A stretch of 39,743 nt of DNA from Treponema sp. (GTDB lineage: Bacteria > Spirochaetota > Spirochaetia > Treponematales > Treponemataceae). The DNA lies in NCBI GenBank assembly GCA_017549025.1, contig JAFYWB010000057.1, positions 1 to 39,743 on the forward strand, given 5' to 3'. This document shows, one piece after another, positions 8,097 to 16,642 of the stretch (positions are counted from its first letter, which is position 1; the number at the start of each line of letters is the position of its first letter). A program made the translations under genes and the position numbers. The notes beneath the pieces are model-generated. The model searched no databases. It saw only the letters and a list, made by a program, of their open reading frames with translations, and had not been told where the DNA came from.

Positions 8097-9776
8097 CTAG
8101 CGGATTGTTTCAAGATCCTTGATGATTTCCAACGCCCGCTCAAAGCCCAGCTGCATTTCATCCATCTTGTGGCGGAATTTTTCGTTAAACTGCCCTTGAA
8201 TGGTAGACAGGTTGGACAAGGTATCGTAGCGGGAGTTTCTGGCTCCAGTAATAATTCCCTTGAGAATCTGCTCCACGGAACGAGAGGATGAACACCACTG
8301 GGTAAGAATCAAGGCAGCATCAGTTTCCAGAGACTTAATCAAGGAATCAAGCTTGGCCTTGTCTCGAGGATTCAGCAGGTTTTCGTTCATCAGATTCTCG
8401 AACATAATGCCACCATCACCGTCGGGAGCAAGGCTGGTTTTAAACTTGTTCAAGGCAAGGCGCTGCTTGTCAAGCTCAGCACAAACATCCGTAAGCTCCA
8501 CAAGGTTTTCTTTCTGATAGAAGACACCTTCTACCATGAGGATTTTCAGCAGCTTGGTATATTCTGGATAGATTTCATCGTAAAAGGCAGCGATAAAGCC
8601 CAAAACGTAATCGTACATAAAGGTAACGCCACCGAGAATATTTTTCCACGGACGGAAGGGCAACAAGGGAAGAGTTTTAAAGCCAAAGGTTTGGCACATG
8701 GCTTCCTCTGCAATGTGCTTCTTTCGGTCTGCCAACCACTGGTCCCACTGCTTGTCAAAATTTCTTCGCCACGCAGATTTATATTTTACAAACCAGTCTT
8801 CACAGCCTTCTGGCTTATCTGGAACCCAGAAAGCATCAAACCACACAACGGAACCAATGGCTCGCATGGGAACGGTGGAGATAAACATTTTAATCAAAGT
8901 AATATTGGAGGAGGCTTCTTCCATGTACTTTGACATTTTTTCTGTAAATCCGTCCTTGTTTTTTTCCGTCATGTTGTAGGAAAGCACAAACAAGGCTTCT
9001 AGTACCTCAGACTGAATGGTTTTTCCATGGCACAAAACCTTGGCAAACTGGGCAATTTCGTTTTTTATGCTGTCAAAGGGACAAACAGCCTGTCCGTTTT
9101 CTTCAGTAAAGGCAGACAAAACACGATTAAAGGGCAAGTGAACGAATTGGCGAATCCATTCTGTATTGCAAACAGCACCGTACAAGGCAGCTCGCTTGAT
9201 TGAGGACATAGATTGCAGGGTGGACTCCAGATTTCGAACCATGGACAAGCGCAGCTCGCTGGTAACCTCTCTGGAAAAGGGCAATTTTAAAGGATTAACT
9301 TCTTCTGCAATCTTTCCGTTTACCTCTGGAGCAATGAGAGAGGAAAGGAAGACGTAAAAACCACCTTGGTCGGCATCGTAAATCTCCATTCCTTCTTTAA
9401 AGAATTCTGCACACTTTGAAAGCTGCTCCACTTGGTCAAAAAATCCCTTCAGGAAAACACGCCGTGTAATATCGATGAGACCAGGCTCTTTCTTTTCGAT
9501 ATCGTGGCCCTTCTTCAAGACAATTTGGGCATTATAGAGGGTTTTAATGTCGGTGTTGGTAAAGATGGATTTAATCATCAACCAAATACGAGTGAAAAAA
9601 GATTCATTTTTTAACTGCAACTCTATATCTGGAGCGACTTTAGAACCCTGCATTTCCACTGAAACCAAAGAGTGGCTTTCAGGATTGACAATTGCTTGCA
9701 CCTTTTCCAGCATTGCAGCTCTTTCTGCTGGGGTGAGGTTAATAACCATGCGATCAAAAGAAGAGCGAGAATCCAT
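8097..9776 (-). CDS. DUF5312-type spirochaete protein of unknown function
   Basis: A protein of 559 residues that I recognise as the kind annotated DUF5312 in Treponema, on the basis of overall length and its start (LTPAERAAMLEKVQAIV). It has no obvious signal peptide or clear membrane helix and is rich in alpha-helical, charged segments. There is no enzyme motif I can name. It is the first gene of a two-gene operon with the laccase-domain protein. A consensus promoter lies so close upstream that the transcript may begin at the ATG, and no Shine-Dalgarno sequence is visible. The function is unknown. Confidence 0.7.
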   Translation of the reverse strand: MDSRSSFDRMVINLTPAERAAMLEKVQAIVNPESHSLVSVEMQGSKVAPDIELQLKNESFFTRIWLMIKSIFTNTDIKTLYNAQIVLKKGHDIEKKEPGLIDITRRVFLKGFFDQVEQLSKCAEFFKEGMEIYDADQGGFYVFLSSLIAPEVNGKIAEEVNPLKLPFSREVTSELRLSMVRNLESTLQSMSSIKRAALYGAVCNTEWIRQFVHLPFNRVLSAFTEENGQAVCPFDSIKNEIAQFAKVLCHGKTIQSEVLEALFVLSYNMTEKNKDGFTEKMSKYMEEASSNITLIKMFISTVPMRAIGSVVWFDAFWVPDKPEGCEDWFVKYKSAWRRNFDKQWDQWLADRKKHIAEEAMCQTFGFKTLPLLPFRPWKNILGGVTFMYDYVLGFIAAFYDEIYPEYTKLLKILMVEGVFYQKENLVELTDVCAELDKQRLALNKFKTSLAPDGDGGIMFENLMNENLLNPRDKAKLDSLIKSLETDAALILTQWCSSSRSVEQILKGIITGARNSRYDTLSNLSTIQGQFNEKFRHKMDEMQLGFERALEIIKDLETIR

Positions 9777-9784
9777 AATGTGTT

Positions 9785-9813
9785 ATTTTAGAACAGAAAA
9801 AAATACCTGTCAA
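9785..9813 (-). promoter_or_regulatory. Sigma-70 promoter of the DUF5312 gene, possibly leaderless
   Basis: TTGACA (9808-9813), exactly 17 nt, then TAAAAT (9785-9790) on the minus strand. Only 8 nt separate the -10 box from the ATG at 9776, so transcription would start at or within 1-2 nt of the start codon. Confidence 0.75.
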
Positions 9814-9844
9814 CAGAGTTTTATTCAAATAGAACTCATAAGAA

Positions 9845-9880
9845 AGGTAGAAAAGAATGAAATTTCCATTTTTTCTACCT
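9845..9880 (-). terminator. Long hairpin after tsaD
   Basis: A 36-bp near-perfect palindrome with 10-bp outer arms (AGGTAGAAAA / TTTTCTACCT) and further pairing inside (AATG/CATT, GAAA/TTTC). It lies 8 nt after the tsaD stop and probably ends the GH3-to-tsaD operon, although the T tract that follows is weak. Confidence 0.6.
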
Positions 9881-9888
9881 CCCAAAGA

Positions 9889-10911
9889 CTATCCCCGTGC
9901 CTTCAGGCCTCGCTTAAACTGAGGAATCCGAGCAGAGGCGGTGATGTTCCAAGGACTTGTTTCCCCTTCCTTGAGGTACTGATAGCCTAAGCCTGCAATC
10001 ATGGCTCCATTGTCGGTACACAGCTTGAGGGGCGGGAAAATACAAGTAAGCTCCTTTCGCTGGGCAAGCATTTCCCGCAGGCGAGAGTTAGCAGCCACCC
10101 CACCACCAGCTACAATGGTGGTAAGACCTGTATCCTCCACTGCCCGAAGGATGCGAGAAACGAGAATCTTTACCGCAGTTTCTTGGAAGGCGGCACAAAT
10201 ATTTTCTGGAGTTTTTGGATATTCTTGATTCCAAAACTGGTCAATCTGGTTGATAACAGCTGTTTTTAAGCCAGAATAGGACACATCGTAGCGATGCTCC
10301 CCCTTGTGCAGGGAGGGAATGGGAAAGCTTGCAGCCTTAGGATTGCCTTCCTTTGCCAATTTATCGATGATGACACCGCCAGGATAGCCCAGATTGTAGA
10401 ACTTGGCCACCTTGTCAAAGGCTTCACCGGGGGCATCGTCTACGGTGGTGCCCAGCACAGTGATATCATTGAAGCCAGCTACCTTGCAGATAATGCAGTG
10501 GCCACCAGAAACCAGCAATCCCAGGTAGGGATAGGAAATATCTTGACTTAAGTGGGCGGCGTAAAGGTGGGCCAGCATGTGGTTTACGGCAATGAAGGGC
10601 TTGTTCTTGGTCCAAGCCAAGGTTTTTGCAAAGGTAAGGCCCACCAGCAAGGAGCCCATTAGACCAGGGCGATTGGTGGCGGCAATACCGTCGATTTCAT
10701 CCAGGGTGAGGTTTGCCTCCTGCAGAGCCTGTTGCACCACCGGCATAATCCATTCTGCGTGCTTGCGACTGGCAATCTCTGGCACTACTCCGTTAAACTG
10801 TTGGTGGAAAGGGATTTGGGTGGCCACCACATTACTGATGATGGTTCTTCCATCCTCCACAATAGCTGCTGCTGTTTCGTCACAGGATGACTCAATTCCC
10901 AAAATTTTCAT
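9889..10911 (-). CDS. tsaD: tRNA N6-threonylcarbamoyladenosine synthase subunit TsaD
   Basis: A protein of 340 residues, the normal TsaD length. With TsaB and TsaE it moves the threonylcarbamoyl group onto A37 of ANN-decoding tRNAs. Visible are the ASKHA-type phosphate-binding start MKILGIESSCDETAAAIVE, the metal site in AVNHMLAHLYA (HxxxH), SGGHCIIC, and the C-terminal VAGGGVAANSRLR and CTDNGAMIAGLGY. I start at the ATG 5 nt after GGGAGG; a longer open frame upstream would lie inside the deacetylase gene. The overlap of 20 nt with that gene implies coupled translation. Confidence 0.96.
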   Translation of the reverse strand: MKILGIESSCDETAAAIVEDGRTIISNVVATQIPFHQQFNGVVPEIASRKHAEWIMPVVQQALQEANLTLDEIDGIAATNRPGLMGSLLVGLTFAKTLAWTKNKPFIAVNHMLAHLYAAHLSQDISYPYLGLLVSGGHCIICKVAGFNDITVLGTTVDDAPGEAFDKVAKFYNLGYPGGVIIDKLAKEGNPKAASFPIPSLHKGEHRYDVSYSGLKTAVINQIDQFWNQEYPKTPENICAAFQETAVKILVSRILRAVEDTGLTTIVAGGGVAANSRLREMLAQRKELTCIFPPLKLCTDNGAMIAGLGYQYLKEGETSPWNITASARIPQFKRGLKARG

Positions 10912-12277
10912 ATAAACCTCCCACCGTTGAAAAAATATACCCTTGCGATTTGAGCACAGGATACAACTCTTGAAGAATTTGTGCAAGATTACTTCCTGAC
11001 CACACATGACCAATATATATGGCATACCCCTTTTTATTTGCCACCTCAAGTCCCCGCTGAATCTGCTCCAAAATGTCTGCCCTGTTTTGGGTATTGTCCA
11101 GAAACACATCACGCTCCCAGATTTTAGCACCTAGCTCCAAGGCGGCTTGAGGAGCAGCGGTGTTAACCGTGGTGCGGGAGTCAAGAAAGAAGATTCCCTG
11201 TTGCTGGCAAATTTCTATCACCTTGCCTATTTTGATTTTGGACTCGGTAATGAGGGAGCCCTCGTGGTTGTTAAGGCCGGAGACAGGGCCGATTTCAGCC
11301 AAGTTTTTCCGTACGACAGCATCAATGTCTGTGGTGGTCATGGAAGGAGAAATGGCTCCTGGCCCAGGATTTACCGAAAGATTGAGGGCTTGCATAGGTT
11401 GGTGCAACAGCAATTCGTGGCGGCCAGAGGAGCGGACACGACGAGCCGATTCTACGGAGTGCTGAAGCTGGGGAAGCACTGCCACATCTACGGGAAAGGG
11501 TAAATTCAAGTAATGCTGCAGATCAGAAAGATTTTGACCGCCGTCGTCAAACACAAAGGCTAAGGTGGCTCCAGAACGGGCTGGGGGAATGGTGTAATCC
11601 TTTCCCACTACGACACTAGGGGAGCTGGAGCTTCCTGTTGTGCTGCTCGGTTTTCCTGTACTTGATGAAGCAGAGGCATCCTTAGAGCCTAATGCGAGGT
11701 TTCCTGAGGAAGCACTTCCTGAGGAAGGATTTTCTGAGGAAATGTTTCCTGAGGAAATGCTTCCTCTAGAAGCTACATTTGAGGCGGCCTGTTGTTGCTG
11801 TTGTTGCTGAGCTGCTCGCTTTTGAGCTTCCAAGGCTGCAGTTGCCTGTTTTTGGGCAGTTTCCGCATCGGATTGGGCCTTGGAGGCTCGTTTTTCTGCC
11901 TCTTTTGCTCGTGCTTCGGCTTCCTTTGCCCGCTTTTCTGCTGCTTCTAGCTGGGCTATTACTTGGGCTACACCAATATCCGCCTGTTGATTAATTGCTT
12001 CTTGAGATGAGGCTTCTGAGGAAGCTGCTTTTGGTGCAGCGCCTTCTGGAGAAAGACTCTCTATGGAAGTGATTTCCGAGGAAGTGGCTTCCATGGAAGG
12101 GGCTTGAACAGAAGCTCCTTCCTTTTGTGCCGTAGTTGGAGAATCAGTCTGGGATTTCAGTGCCGTCAAAGTCACCACAGTAAGCATACAGGCACAAACT
12201 GCCACAATGGTGGCGGCAAGAACAATTACCTGGGATTTTTTTAACACTACCTTGGGTTTCTTTTTCTTTTGAGCCAT
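10892..12277 (-). CDS. Divergent polysaccharide deacetylase with long low-complexity linker
   Basis: A protein of 461 residues in three parts. An N-terminal basic tail and one membrane helix (about 13-38) come first. A long linker follows, with Ala/Glu/Lys coiled coil (about 105-155) and Ser/Gly-rich runs (about 165-225). The C-terminal domain (about 230-461) matches the divergent polysaccharide deacetylase family: LAFVFDDGGQNLSDL with the Asp pair, LLLHQPMQ, GLNNHEGS and FFLDSRTT. The enzyme domain should be periplasmic and act on an envelope polysaccharide, the exact substrate unknown. The ATG overlaps the stop of the methyltransferase gene (TAATG). Parts of the linker are encoded by short palindromic repeats and may vary in length. 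Confidence 0.85.
   Translation of the reverse strand: MAQKKKKPKVVLKKSQVIVLAATIVAVCACMLTVVTLTALKSQTDSPTTAQKEGASVQAPSMEATSSEITSIESLSPEGAAPKAASSEASSQEAINQQADIGVAQVIAQLEAAEKRAKEAEARAKEAEKRASKAQSDAETAQKQATAALEAQKRAAQQQQQQQAASNVASRGSISSGNISSENPSSGSASSGNLALGSKDASASSSTGKPSSTTGSSSSPSVVVGKDYTIPPARSGATLAFVFDDGGQNLSDLQHYLNLPFPVDVAVLPQLQHSVESARRVRSSGRHELLLHQPMQALNLSVNPGPGAISPSMTTTDIDAVVRKNLAEIGPVSGLNNHEGSLITESKIKIGKVIEICQQQGIFFLDSRTTVNTAAPQAALELGAKIWERDVFLDNTQNRADILEQIQRGLEVANKKGYAIYIGHVWSGSNLAQILQELYPVLKSQGYIFSTVGGLYENFGN
11700..11775. repeat. Tandem TTCCTGAGGAA palindromes in the deacetylase linker
   Basis: About four units of roughly 18 bp, each centred on the palindrome TTCCTGAGGAA or a one-base variant, encode the Ser/Gly/Glu-rich linker. 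Related but more degenerate copies (CTTCTGAGGAAG, TTTCCGAGGAAG, CTTCCATGGAAG) occur again at about 12010-12100. Confidence 0.75.
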
Positions 12278-13146
12278 TATTCACCATCCTCCAAGGGCTT
12301 TTTGTGAATGAGGGAAAAATACAAGGGACCAGTGCCACCAGCAGTGTCGGGAAGCACGTGGAATCCGAACTCCGTGGTTTCTGGCTCTGGCAAAGGAGCC
12401 TGACAAAACTGGCTTACTTTGGCAGGCACAAGAGGCAAGTCTTGTACAAACTCCACATCGGGGAATTTGGATTTGAGTCGAGCCACCACCTTGTCGTTTT
12501 CCTCTGGGGACAGGGCGCAGGTGGCGTAAAGCAAGTAGCCGTCAGGATTTAGCATACGATAGGCGGAAGACAAGAGGGCCCATTGAGCCATGGCAAGAGT
12601 TTTAATGCGGGCAGGAGACCATTGTTCAAGATACTGGGGAGAGGTGAGCACGTGGCGCTCCGAGGAACAGGGGGCATCTAGCAAAATGCGGTCAAAATGA
12701 TTGGCAGGATTTTTGCAAAGGGTGGCACCATCCTTGCCACAAATGGATACCCGCTTTCGCACATCTTCTGTCATGTGCTGGTCTGCCACCCGAATGAGGC
12801 GGGTAAGCCGCTCCTTGGAACGCTCGTTGGAAAGCAAGGTGGCATCAGCTTCCATAAGGGAGGAAAGTACCAAGGTTTTGCCACCTGGAGCGGCGCAGAG
12901 ATCCAGCAGGGTTTCAGCTCCTTCTAGGGGAAGGCTTACTGCGGCACGGATACTGGCAGCATCAAGATAATAGGGAGGAAGATTTGAGTCAGCCTGCCAG
13001 GCCACAGGAGAAGCTTCCTGCAATAAGGCTTCTTTAAGTGCAGGCCAACGGTGGGTAAATAATGCGTGATAGTATTGTTCAAAGCCCTCGGCACCTTTCA
13101 ATTTTCCAGAAGTGGCAGCTGGGGCAGCGGTATTCTTTTTTCCCAT
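12277..13146 (-). CDS. RsmB/NOP2-family RNA cytosine-C5 methyltransferase
   Basis: A protein of 289 residues with the SAM-binding motif LDLCAAPGGKTLVLSS, the catalytic cysteine in LDAPCSSERHV, and the second conserved cysteine in LLYATCALSPEEND. These define m5C methyltransferases acting on rRNA or tRNA. It lacks the NusB-like N-terminal domain of RsmB, so it is a short NSUN4/RsmF-like member and the target base cannot be named. I use the ATG after AAGGAAG (MGKKNTAAP); the frame is open for 15 codons more upstream without a better start. The neighbouring pseudouridine synthase suggests a shared RNA-modification theme. Confidence 0.88.
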   Translation of the reverse strand: MGKKNTAAPAATSGKLKGAEGFEQYYHALFTHRWPALKEALLQEASPVAWQADSNLPPYYLDAASIRAAVSLPLEGAETLLDLCAAPGGKTLVLSSLMEADATLLSNERSKERLTRLIRVADQHMTEDVRKRVSICGKDGATLCKNPANHFDRILLDAPCSSERHVLTSPQYLEQWSPARIKTLAMAQWALLSSAYRMLNPDGYLLYATCALSPEENDKVVARLKSKFPDVEFVQDLPLVPAKVSQFCQAPLPEPETTEFGFHVLPDTAGGTGPLYFSLIHKKPLEDGE

Positions 13147-13225
13147 GTTCTTCCTTAGGTTTTCGGTATGATTAAAAATCAACCTATACAAATATACAGA
13201 TTATCGACAAAAAAATCCATTGCCA

Positions 13226-14029
13226 TCAGCATAAAAAGCTGGTGCAGGCCTGCCACAAAGCATCCATTTGAGGCGGAAGGCAGGTGAAACTCAAGTTTTT
13301 TCCTGTAACTGGATGTGGAAGCACCAATTTCCAAGCGTGAAGTCGAATGCCACCAGCTTTTTCAGACCGTTTTGCTCCGTATTTCAAATCGCCTTTGATG
13401 GGGCGGCCTTCTCCAGCAAGCTGACAGCGAATCTGATGGGTGCGGCCAGTGAAAAGCTCCACCAAAAGAAAATCGTAGCGTTCCCCCTGCCCCACCAGCT
13501 TATACCGTAGCAGGGCCTTTTTACCAGCAGATTTGCCTCCCCGTTGCACTTCCTTTTCTGAAAGAATGCGGGCCTTTTTTTTGCCACGGTCAAAGAGCAT
13601 GACACATTCAAGATTTTTCCAATCAGAAGAAATTTCAGACTGCATTTCCCCTTGAGCCGATTTTTTCCGTTCAGTAATGGCACAATAGGTTTTCTCCACA
13701 GAATTAGAGGCAAAAATCTTGGAAAGCTGCACCACCGACTTTTCCGTTAAAGCCAGCACGCAGAGGCCACTTACAGGTTGATCTAGGCGATGGACACATT
13801 CACAGCGCTCTAGCTTGTGGCCAAGGGCCTGTTCTATGAGGGGAGCCATCCGCAAAGCAAGGCTCTGGGAAGAACCAGCTTCACAAACTTCACCAGCAGT
13901 TTTTACCACCACTGCCAGAGCTTCATCTAAAAAGATAATGCCCTCTGGCAAGGATTTCAGTACAGGCTGCATTATAGATTGGATTGCAGGCTGCATTGTA
14001 GATTGGGTTGAAGGCTCCATATCTGTCAT
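13226..14029 (-). CDS. RluA-family RNA pseudouridine synthase
   Basis: A protein of 267 residues. The catalytic aspartate is in VHRLDQPVSGLCVLA, and the family motifs YCAITE, LLVELFTGRTHQIRCQLA and IRLHAWKLVLPHPVTG follow. It converts uridine to pseudouridine in rRNA or tRNA. No S4 domain is present, so it is closer to the RluA/RluC catalytic core alone. The ATG overlaps the stop of the GH3 gene (ATGA). The first ~25 residues are made of a degenerate repeat (QSTMQPAIQSIMQPV) that has no family counterpart, and the real start could be one of the inner ATG codons. Confidence 0.88.
   Translation of the reverse strand: MTDMEPSTQSTMQPAIQSIMQPVLKSLPEGIIFLDEALAVVVKTAGEVCEAGSSQSLALRMAPLIEQALGHKLERCECVHRLDQPVSGLCVLALTEKSVVQLSKIFASNSVEKTYCAITERKKSAQGEMQSEISSDWKNLECVMLFDRGKKKARILSEKEVQRGGKSAGKKALLRYKLVGQGERYDFLLVELFTGRTHQIRCQLAGEGRPIKGDLKYGAKRSEKAGGIRLHAWKLVLPHPVTGKNLSFTCLPPQMDALWQACTSFLC
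13962..14009. repeat. Two 24-bp direct repeats at the 5' end of the pseudouridine synthase gene
   Basis: Two tandem imperfect 24-bp units built on CAGGCTGCATTNTAGATTGG encode the repeated QSxMQPxI peptide at the N-terminus. The number of units may vary between strains without changing frame. Confidence 0.7.
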
Positions 14030-15390
14030 CTTGTACCGCCAAAGGCAGCTGAATACTGTTCCAGTCCCTGTTGGTAGGCTGTCTGGAAGGCTTCCTGATT
14101 CCACGTTGTTGGAGAAGGATTCACCGTCAACTTCAACTGTCCATCTTCTTCTTGGAAACTCATGAGGCCAGCTTGTACCTTGGCCAAGAGGATTCGCTCT
14201 ACCGAGGCATCCAGCAGGGACTTGAAGCTTTCATCCTCACGGCTTCTGTCTAAAATCAACTTGAGCACGGAGCCGAACTTCTTTTCAGAAAGCATTATCA
14301 CATCGATTCCCGCTTCCACAGCCATCATGACGGAGCGTTCGGGAGGAAAGCCATTTTTTTCCAAGGCCGCCATAAAAATGTCGTCAGAGAGAATGAGCCC
14401 TTCATAGCCAAAGTCCTGACGAAGCATCTCGGTAACCCAAAATCGAGAAAGACAGGCGGGATTTTCGCCATCATAAACGGCGGTACGAGCATGGGACATG
14501 AGGACAGCCCAGGGCTTGCTTTCCTGAAGAATGCGACGGAAGGGCTCTAGATACAGCTGCTGTAATTCCTGCTGGCTCAAGGAGATTTCAGGAAGCCCGG
14601 TGTGGGGGTCGTCGTTGGTGTTGCCGGGAAAATGCTTGGCCACAGCACCAATTCCTCCTTCCTGGAATCCAGCTATAGCGGCACGGGCAAAGTCCTCCAT
14701 CTGAGGCAGGGGGCCATAGCTTCGGGTATCCAAAAAGGCTTGGTTATGGGAGCTGGTAGCCTCTGCCACGGGAGCCAGGTTTAGGTGAAAGCCCAAGTGC
14801 TGCATTTGGCTTCCTTGGAGGCGGTACAATTCCTGTGCCTGTTGGGAGGTCATGGTTTCAGCCACTTCCTGGGCGGAAGGCAGGGGAGAAGTGACGGAGC
14901 GAAGCCGATTCACAAGGCCACCTTCTTGGTCAATGGCCAAAAGTGGGGGCAAGGTTTGGTTGGACTGGCACCAGTTTTGAATAGAGGCGGTAAAATCTGC
15001 CACCTTTTGAGCAGAATCTGCCACGTTATAGGAAAAGAAAAGGTAGCCACCGGGAACAAGTGCTTGCTCAGGCACCTCCTCCCATTGTAGCGATTCCACA
15101 GGACGGAAGCTTGTATTTCCTTCCAGATTAACGAGAAAAAGCTGGCTGTATCGCTGGACAGGATCAAGGCTCTGGATAAAATTCTGGAGTGCAGCCTGTT
15201 GTGCCTGCTTTTTTTGCAATTCCTGCTGCAGCTGAAGATTCCGCTGGATTTCCTCTTGACTGAGAGCGGACTCTACTTCAGCTGAATCAGGATTACTTTC
15301 AGTATTTTTTCCACTGCAGGAAAGAAGTAGACAAAGCATCATCATCAAGACCAAGGACTTTCTAAGTTGGATTGTGTTTTTTCGTACCAT
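14026..15390 (-). CDS. Glycoside hydrolase family 3 lipoprotein (beta-N-acetylhexosaminidase-like)
   Basis: A protein of 454 residues. The N-terminus has a lipoprotein signal with a hydrophobic run ending LCLLLSCSG, so the mature protein starts at that Cys and sits in an envelope membrane. The GH3 catalytic domain shows DQEGGLVNRL, the KHFPGNTNDDPHTG motif (the His/Asp dyad of NagZ-type enzymes) and the nucleophile Asp in LILSDDIFMAAL. Single-domain GH3 enzymes of this kind remove N-acetylglucosamine from muropeptides or chitin-like sugars. The start is set by the promoter: the -10 box ends 6 nt before this ATG and no Shine-Dalgarno is visible, so the mRNA looks leaderless. It is the first gene of the operon that runs to tsaD. 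Confidence 0.88.
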   Translation of the reverse strand: MVRKNTIQLRKSLVLMMMLCLLLSCSGKNTESNPDSAEVESALSQEEIQRNLQLQQELQKKQAQQAALQNFIQSLDPVQRYSQLFLVNLEGNTSFRPVESLQWEEVPEQALVPGGYLFFSYNVADSAQKVADFTASIQNWCQSNQTLPPLLAIDQEGGLVNRLRSVTSPLPSAQEVAETMTSQQAQELYRLQGSQMQHLGFHLNLAPVAEATSSHNQAFLDTRSYGPLPQMEDFARAAIAGFQEGGIGAVAKHFPGNTNDDPHTGLPEISLSQQELQQLYLEPFRRILQESKPWAVLMSHARTAVYDGENPACLSRFWVTEMLRQDFGYEGLILSDDIFMAALEKNGFPPERSVMMAVEAGIDVIMLSEKKFGSVLKLILDRSREDESFKSLLDASVERILLAKVQAGLMSFQEEDGQLKLTVNPSPTTWNQEAFQTAYQQGLEQYSAAFGGTR

Positions 15391-15396
15391 GGGGGT

Positions 15397-15425
15397 AGTA
15401 TAGCATAGGTTCAATTAAATGTAAA
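15397..15425 (-). promoter_or_regulatory. Sigma-70 promoter of the GH3 operon, possibly leaderless
   Basis: TTTACA (15420-15425), 17 nt, TATACT (15397-15402) on the minus strand, with the ATG only 6 nt after the -10 box. Confidence 0.7.
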
Positions 15426-15428
15426 AGC

Positions 15429-15516
15429 GGTGGAGGATTCCAGCAGCCCACCGCTACCTTACGCTTCGCTACGCTCAGAGTTCGGTATCGGTAGGCACCC
15501 GCTGGAATCCTCCACC
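15429..15516. repeat. 16-bp perfect inverted repeat in the gap before the Rpn gene
   Basis: The arms GGTGGAGGATTCCAGC (15429-15444) and its reverse complement (15501-15516) flank 56 nt. The left arm can also pair locally with CCACCGC at 15448-15454. The sequence has the look of a dispersed chromosomal repeat, not a gene. Confidence 0.75.
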
Positions 15517-15520
15517 CACT

Positions 15521-15657
15521 CTTTCGTTCATTGGACTATACTGCGGGTAGATGAGGCTGGTTCTGGCGGCGTCGGTAGGTACCCCTCCCGCCATTCCTGC
15601 CCAACGCTTTCGTTCATCGGGCTATACTGTGGGTAGATGGGGTTGGTTCTGGGGGTG
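15521..15657. repeat. Imperfect direct repeat, about 50 bp, 87 bp apart
   Basis: Two copies of a block starting CTTTCGTTCAT and including CTATACTG, GGGTAGATG and GGTTGGTTCTGG or near variants, at 15521-15570 and 15608-15657. No open frame covers the whole 15.42-15.75 kb gap. An AT-rich stretch at 15.66-15.73 kb with a possible TTGAAT / TATGTA pair may be the Rpn promoter. Confidence 0.7.
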
Positions 15658-15750
15658 AAAAAAAATTAAACTTTTTTTCTGGAAATTCGTCAAAAAATTG
15701 AATTTTAAACTAATAATATATATGTAAAGCATTTTTGTTGGAGGTGGAAA

Positions 15751-16611
15751 TTGCTAACAGAAGCAGAACTGCAAAAAAAGTGGGAAAGTTTGACTTTTAC
15801 TGACGATTTCATATTTTCTCGTGTGATGCATGACGAGAATATTTGTCGTCAGGTGGTGGAGCTGATTCTTGGAGTGCGGATTGGCAAAATACGCTATCTT
15901 TCAGCACAGGATGAACAAAAAACCGACCCAGATTCCATGCGAATCATCATGGATGTGTTCTTGCGGGATGAGAACCGCATTATCAATGTAGAAGTTCAAA
16001 CTGGACACAAAAAGGAACTACCCAAACGGAGTCGTTATTACCAAAGTGTAGCAGATGTAAGTACCACCTCAACAGGAACAAAATACAGAGATTTACCAGA
16101 AAACATCCTCATCTTCATCTGTACCTTTGACCCTTTCGACAGGAATTTTCCTCGTTATACTTTCCAGTATATCTGTAACGAAGACAAAAGGCTCAAATTA
16201 AAAGACGGCTCTCTTCGCATCTTTTTAAACACCAAAGCTACAGAGCTCTCAGCCCTTGACCAGAAACTCCAAGCATTTTATCATTATCTACAGGGAGGTA
16301 TTGCGGAATCTAGCTTAACACAAGAGATTTTCAGCAAAATTACCACTTTAAAAAACAATGCCCTTGAGAGGAGATTCTACATGACATTGGCATTAAAACT
16401 TGCAGATGCTCGATATGATGGCTACGACGAGGGCCTTGAAAAAGGTATTTCCATCGGATTGGAACAAGGGCTGGAACGTGGAGCCCACCAAAAAGCATTG
16501 GAAACAGCAAGGGCAATGATCGGGCTTGGAATCCCTGTTGATCAAGTTCAACTTTGTACCAATCTTCCACTGGATGTAGTACAAGGCTTAATGGAGTCTA
16601 GTGAAACATAA
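15751..16611 (+). CDS. Rpn-type PD-(D/E)XK nuclease family protein (transposase-like)
   Basis: A protein of 286 residues of the family annotated as Rpn or PD-(D/E)XK nuclease family transposase, which occurs in many copies in Treponema. The start is a TTG 6 nt after GGAGGTG. The nuclease core is visible: SLTFTDDFIFSRVM at residues 8-21, the Asp in MRIIMDVFLRDE and the E-x-Q of INVEVQTGHK. The C-terminus has the usual GYDEGLEKGISIGLEQGLERG repeat helix. Characterised relatives promote RecA-independent recombination through DNA cleavage. I see no terminal inverted repeats around it, so it is not shown to be a mobile element by itself. Confidence 0.85.
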   Translation: MLTEAELQKKWESLTFTDDFIFSRVMHDENICRQVVELILGVRIGKIRYLSAQDEQKTDPDSMRIIMDVFLRDENRIINVEVQTGHKKELPKRSRYYQSVADVSTTSTGTKYRDLPENILIFICTFDPFDRNFPRYTFQYICNEDKRLKLKDGSLRIFLNTKATELSALDQKLQAFYHYLQGGIAESSLTQEIFSKITTLKNNALERRFYMTLALKLADARYDGYDEGLEKGISIGLEQGLERGAHQKALETARAMIGLGIPVDQVQLCTNLPLDVVQGLMESSET

Positions 16612-16642
16612 TTATCCAGCCCCAAAGAGAGTTGAACTTCAG

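Noticed and set aside
10911-11130. Longer TsaD start
   Set aside because: The extra 73 codons overlap the deacetylase gene in another frame and do not resemble TsaD; the GGGAGG site fixes the later ATG.
15751-16611. Complete insertion sequence around the Rpn gene
   Set aside because: No terminal inverted repeats or target duplication flank the gene; the inverted repeat at 15.4-15.5 kb lies wholly on one side.
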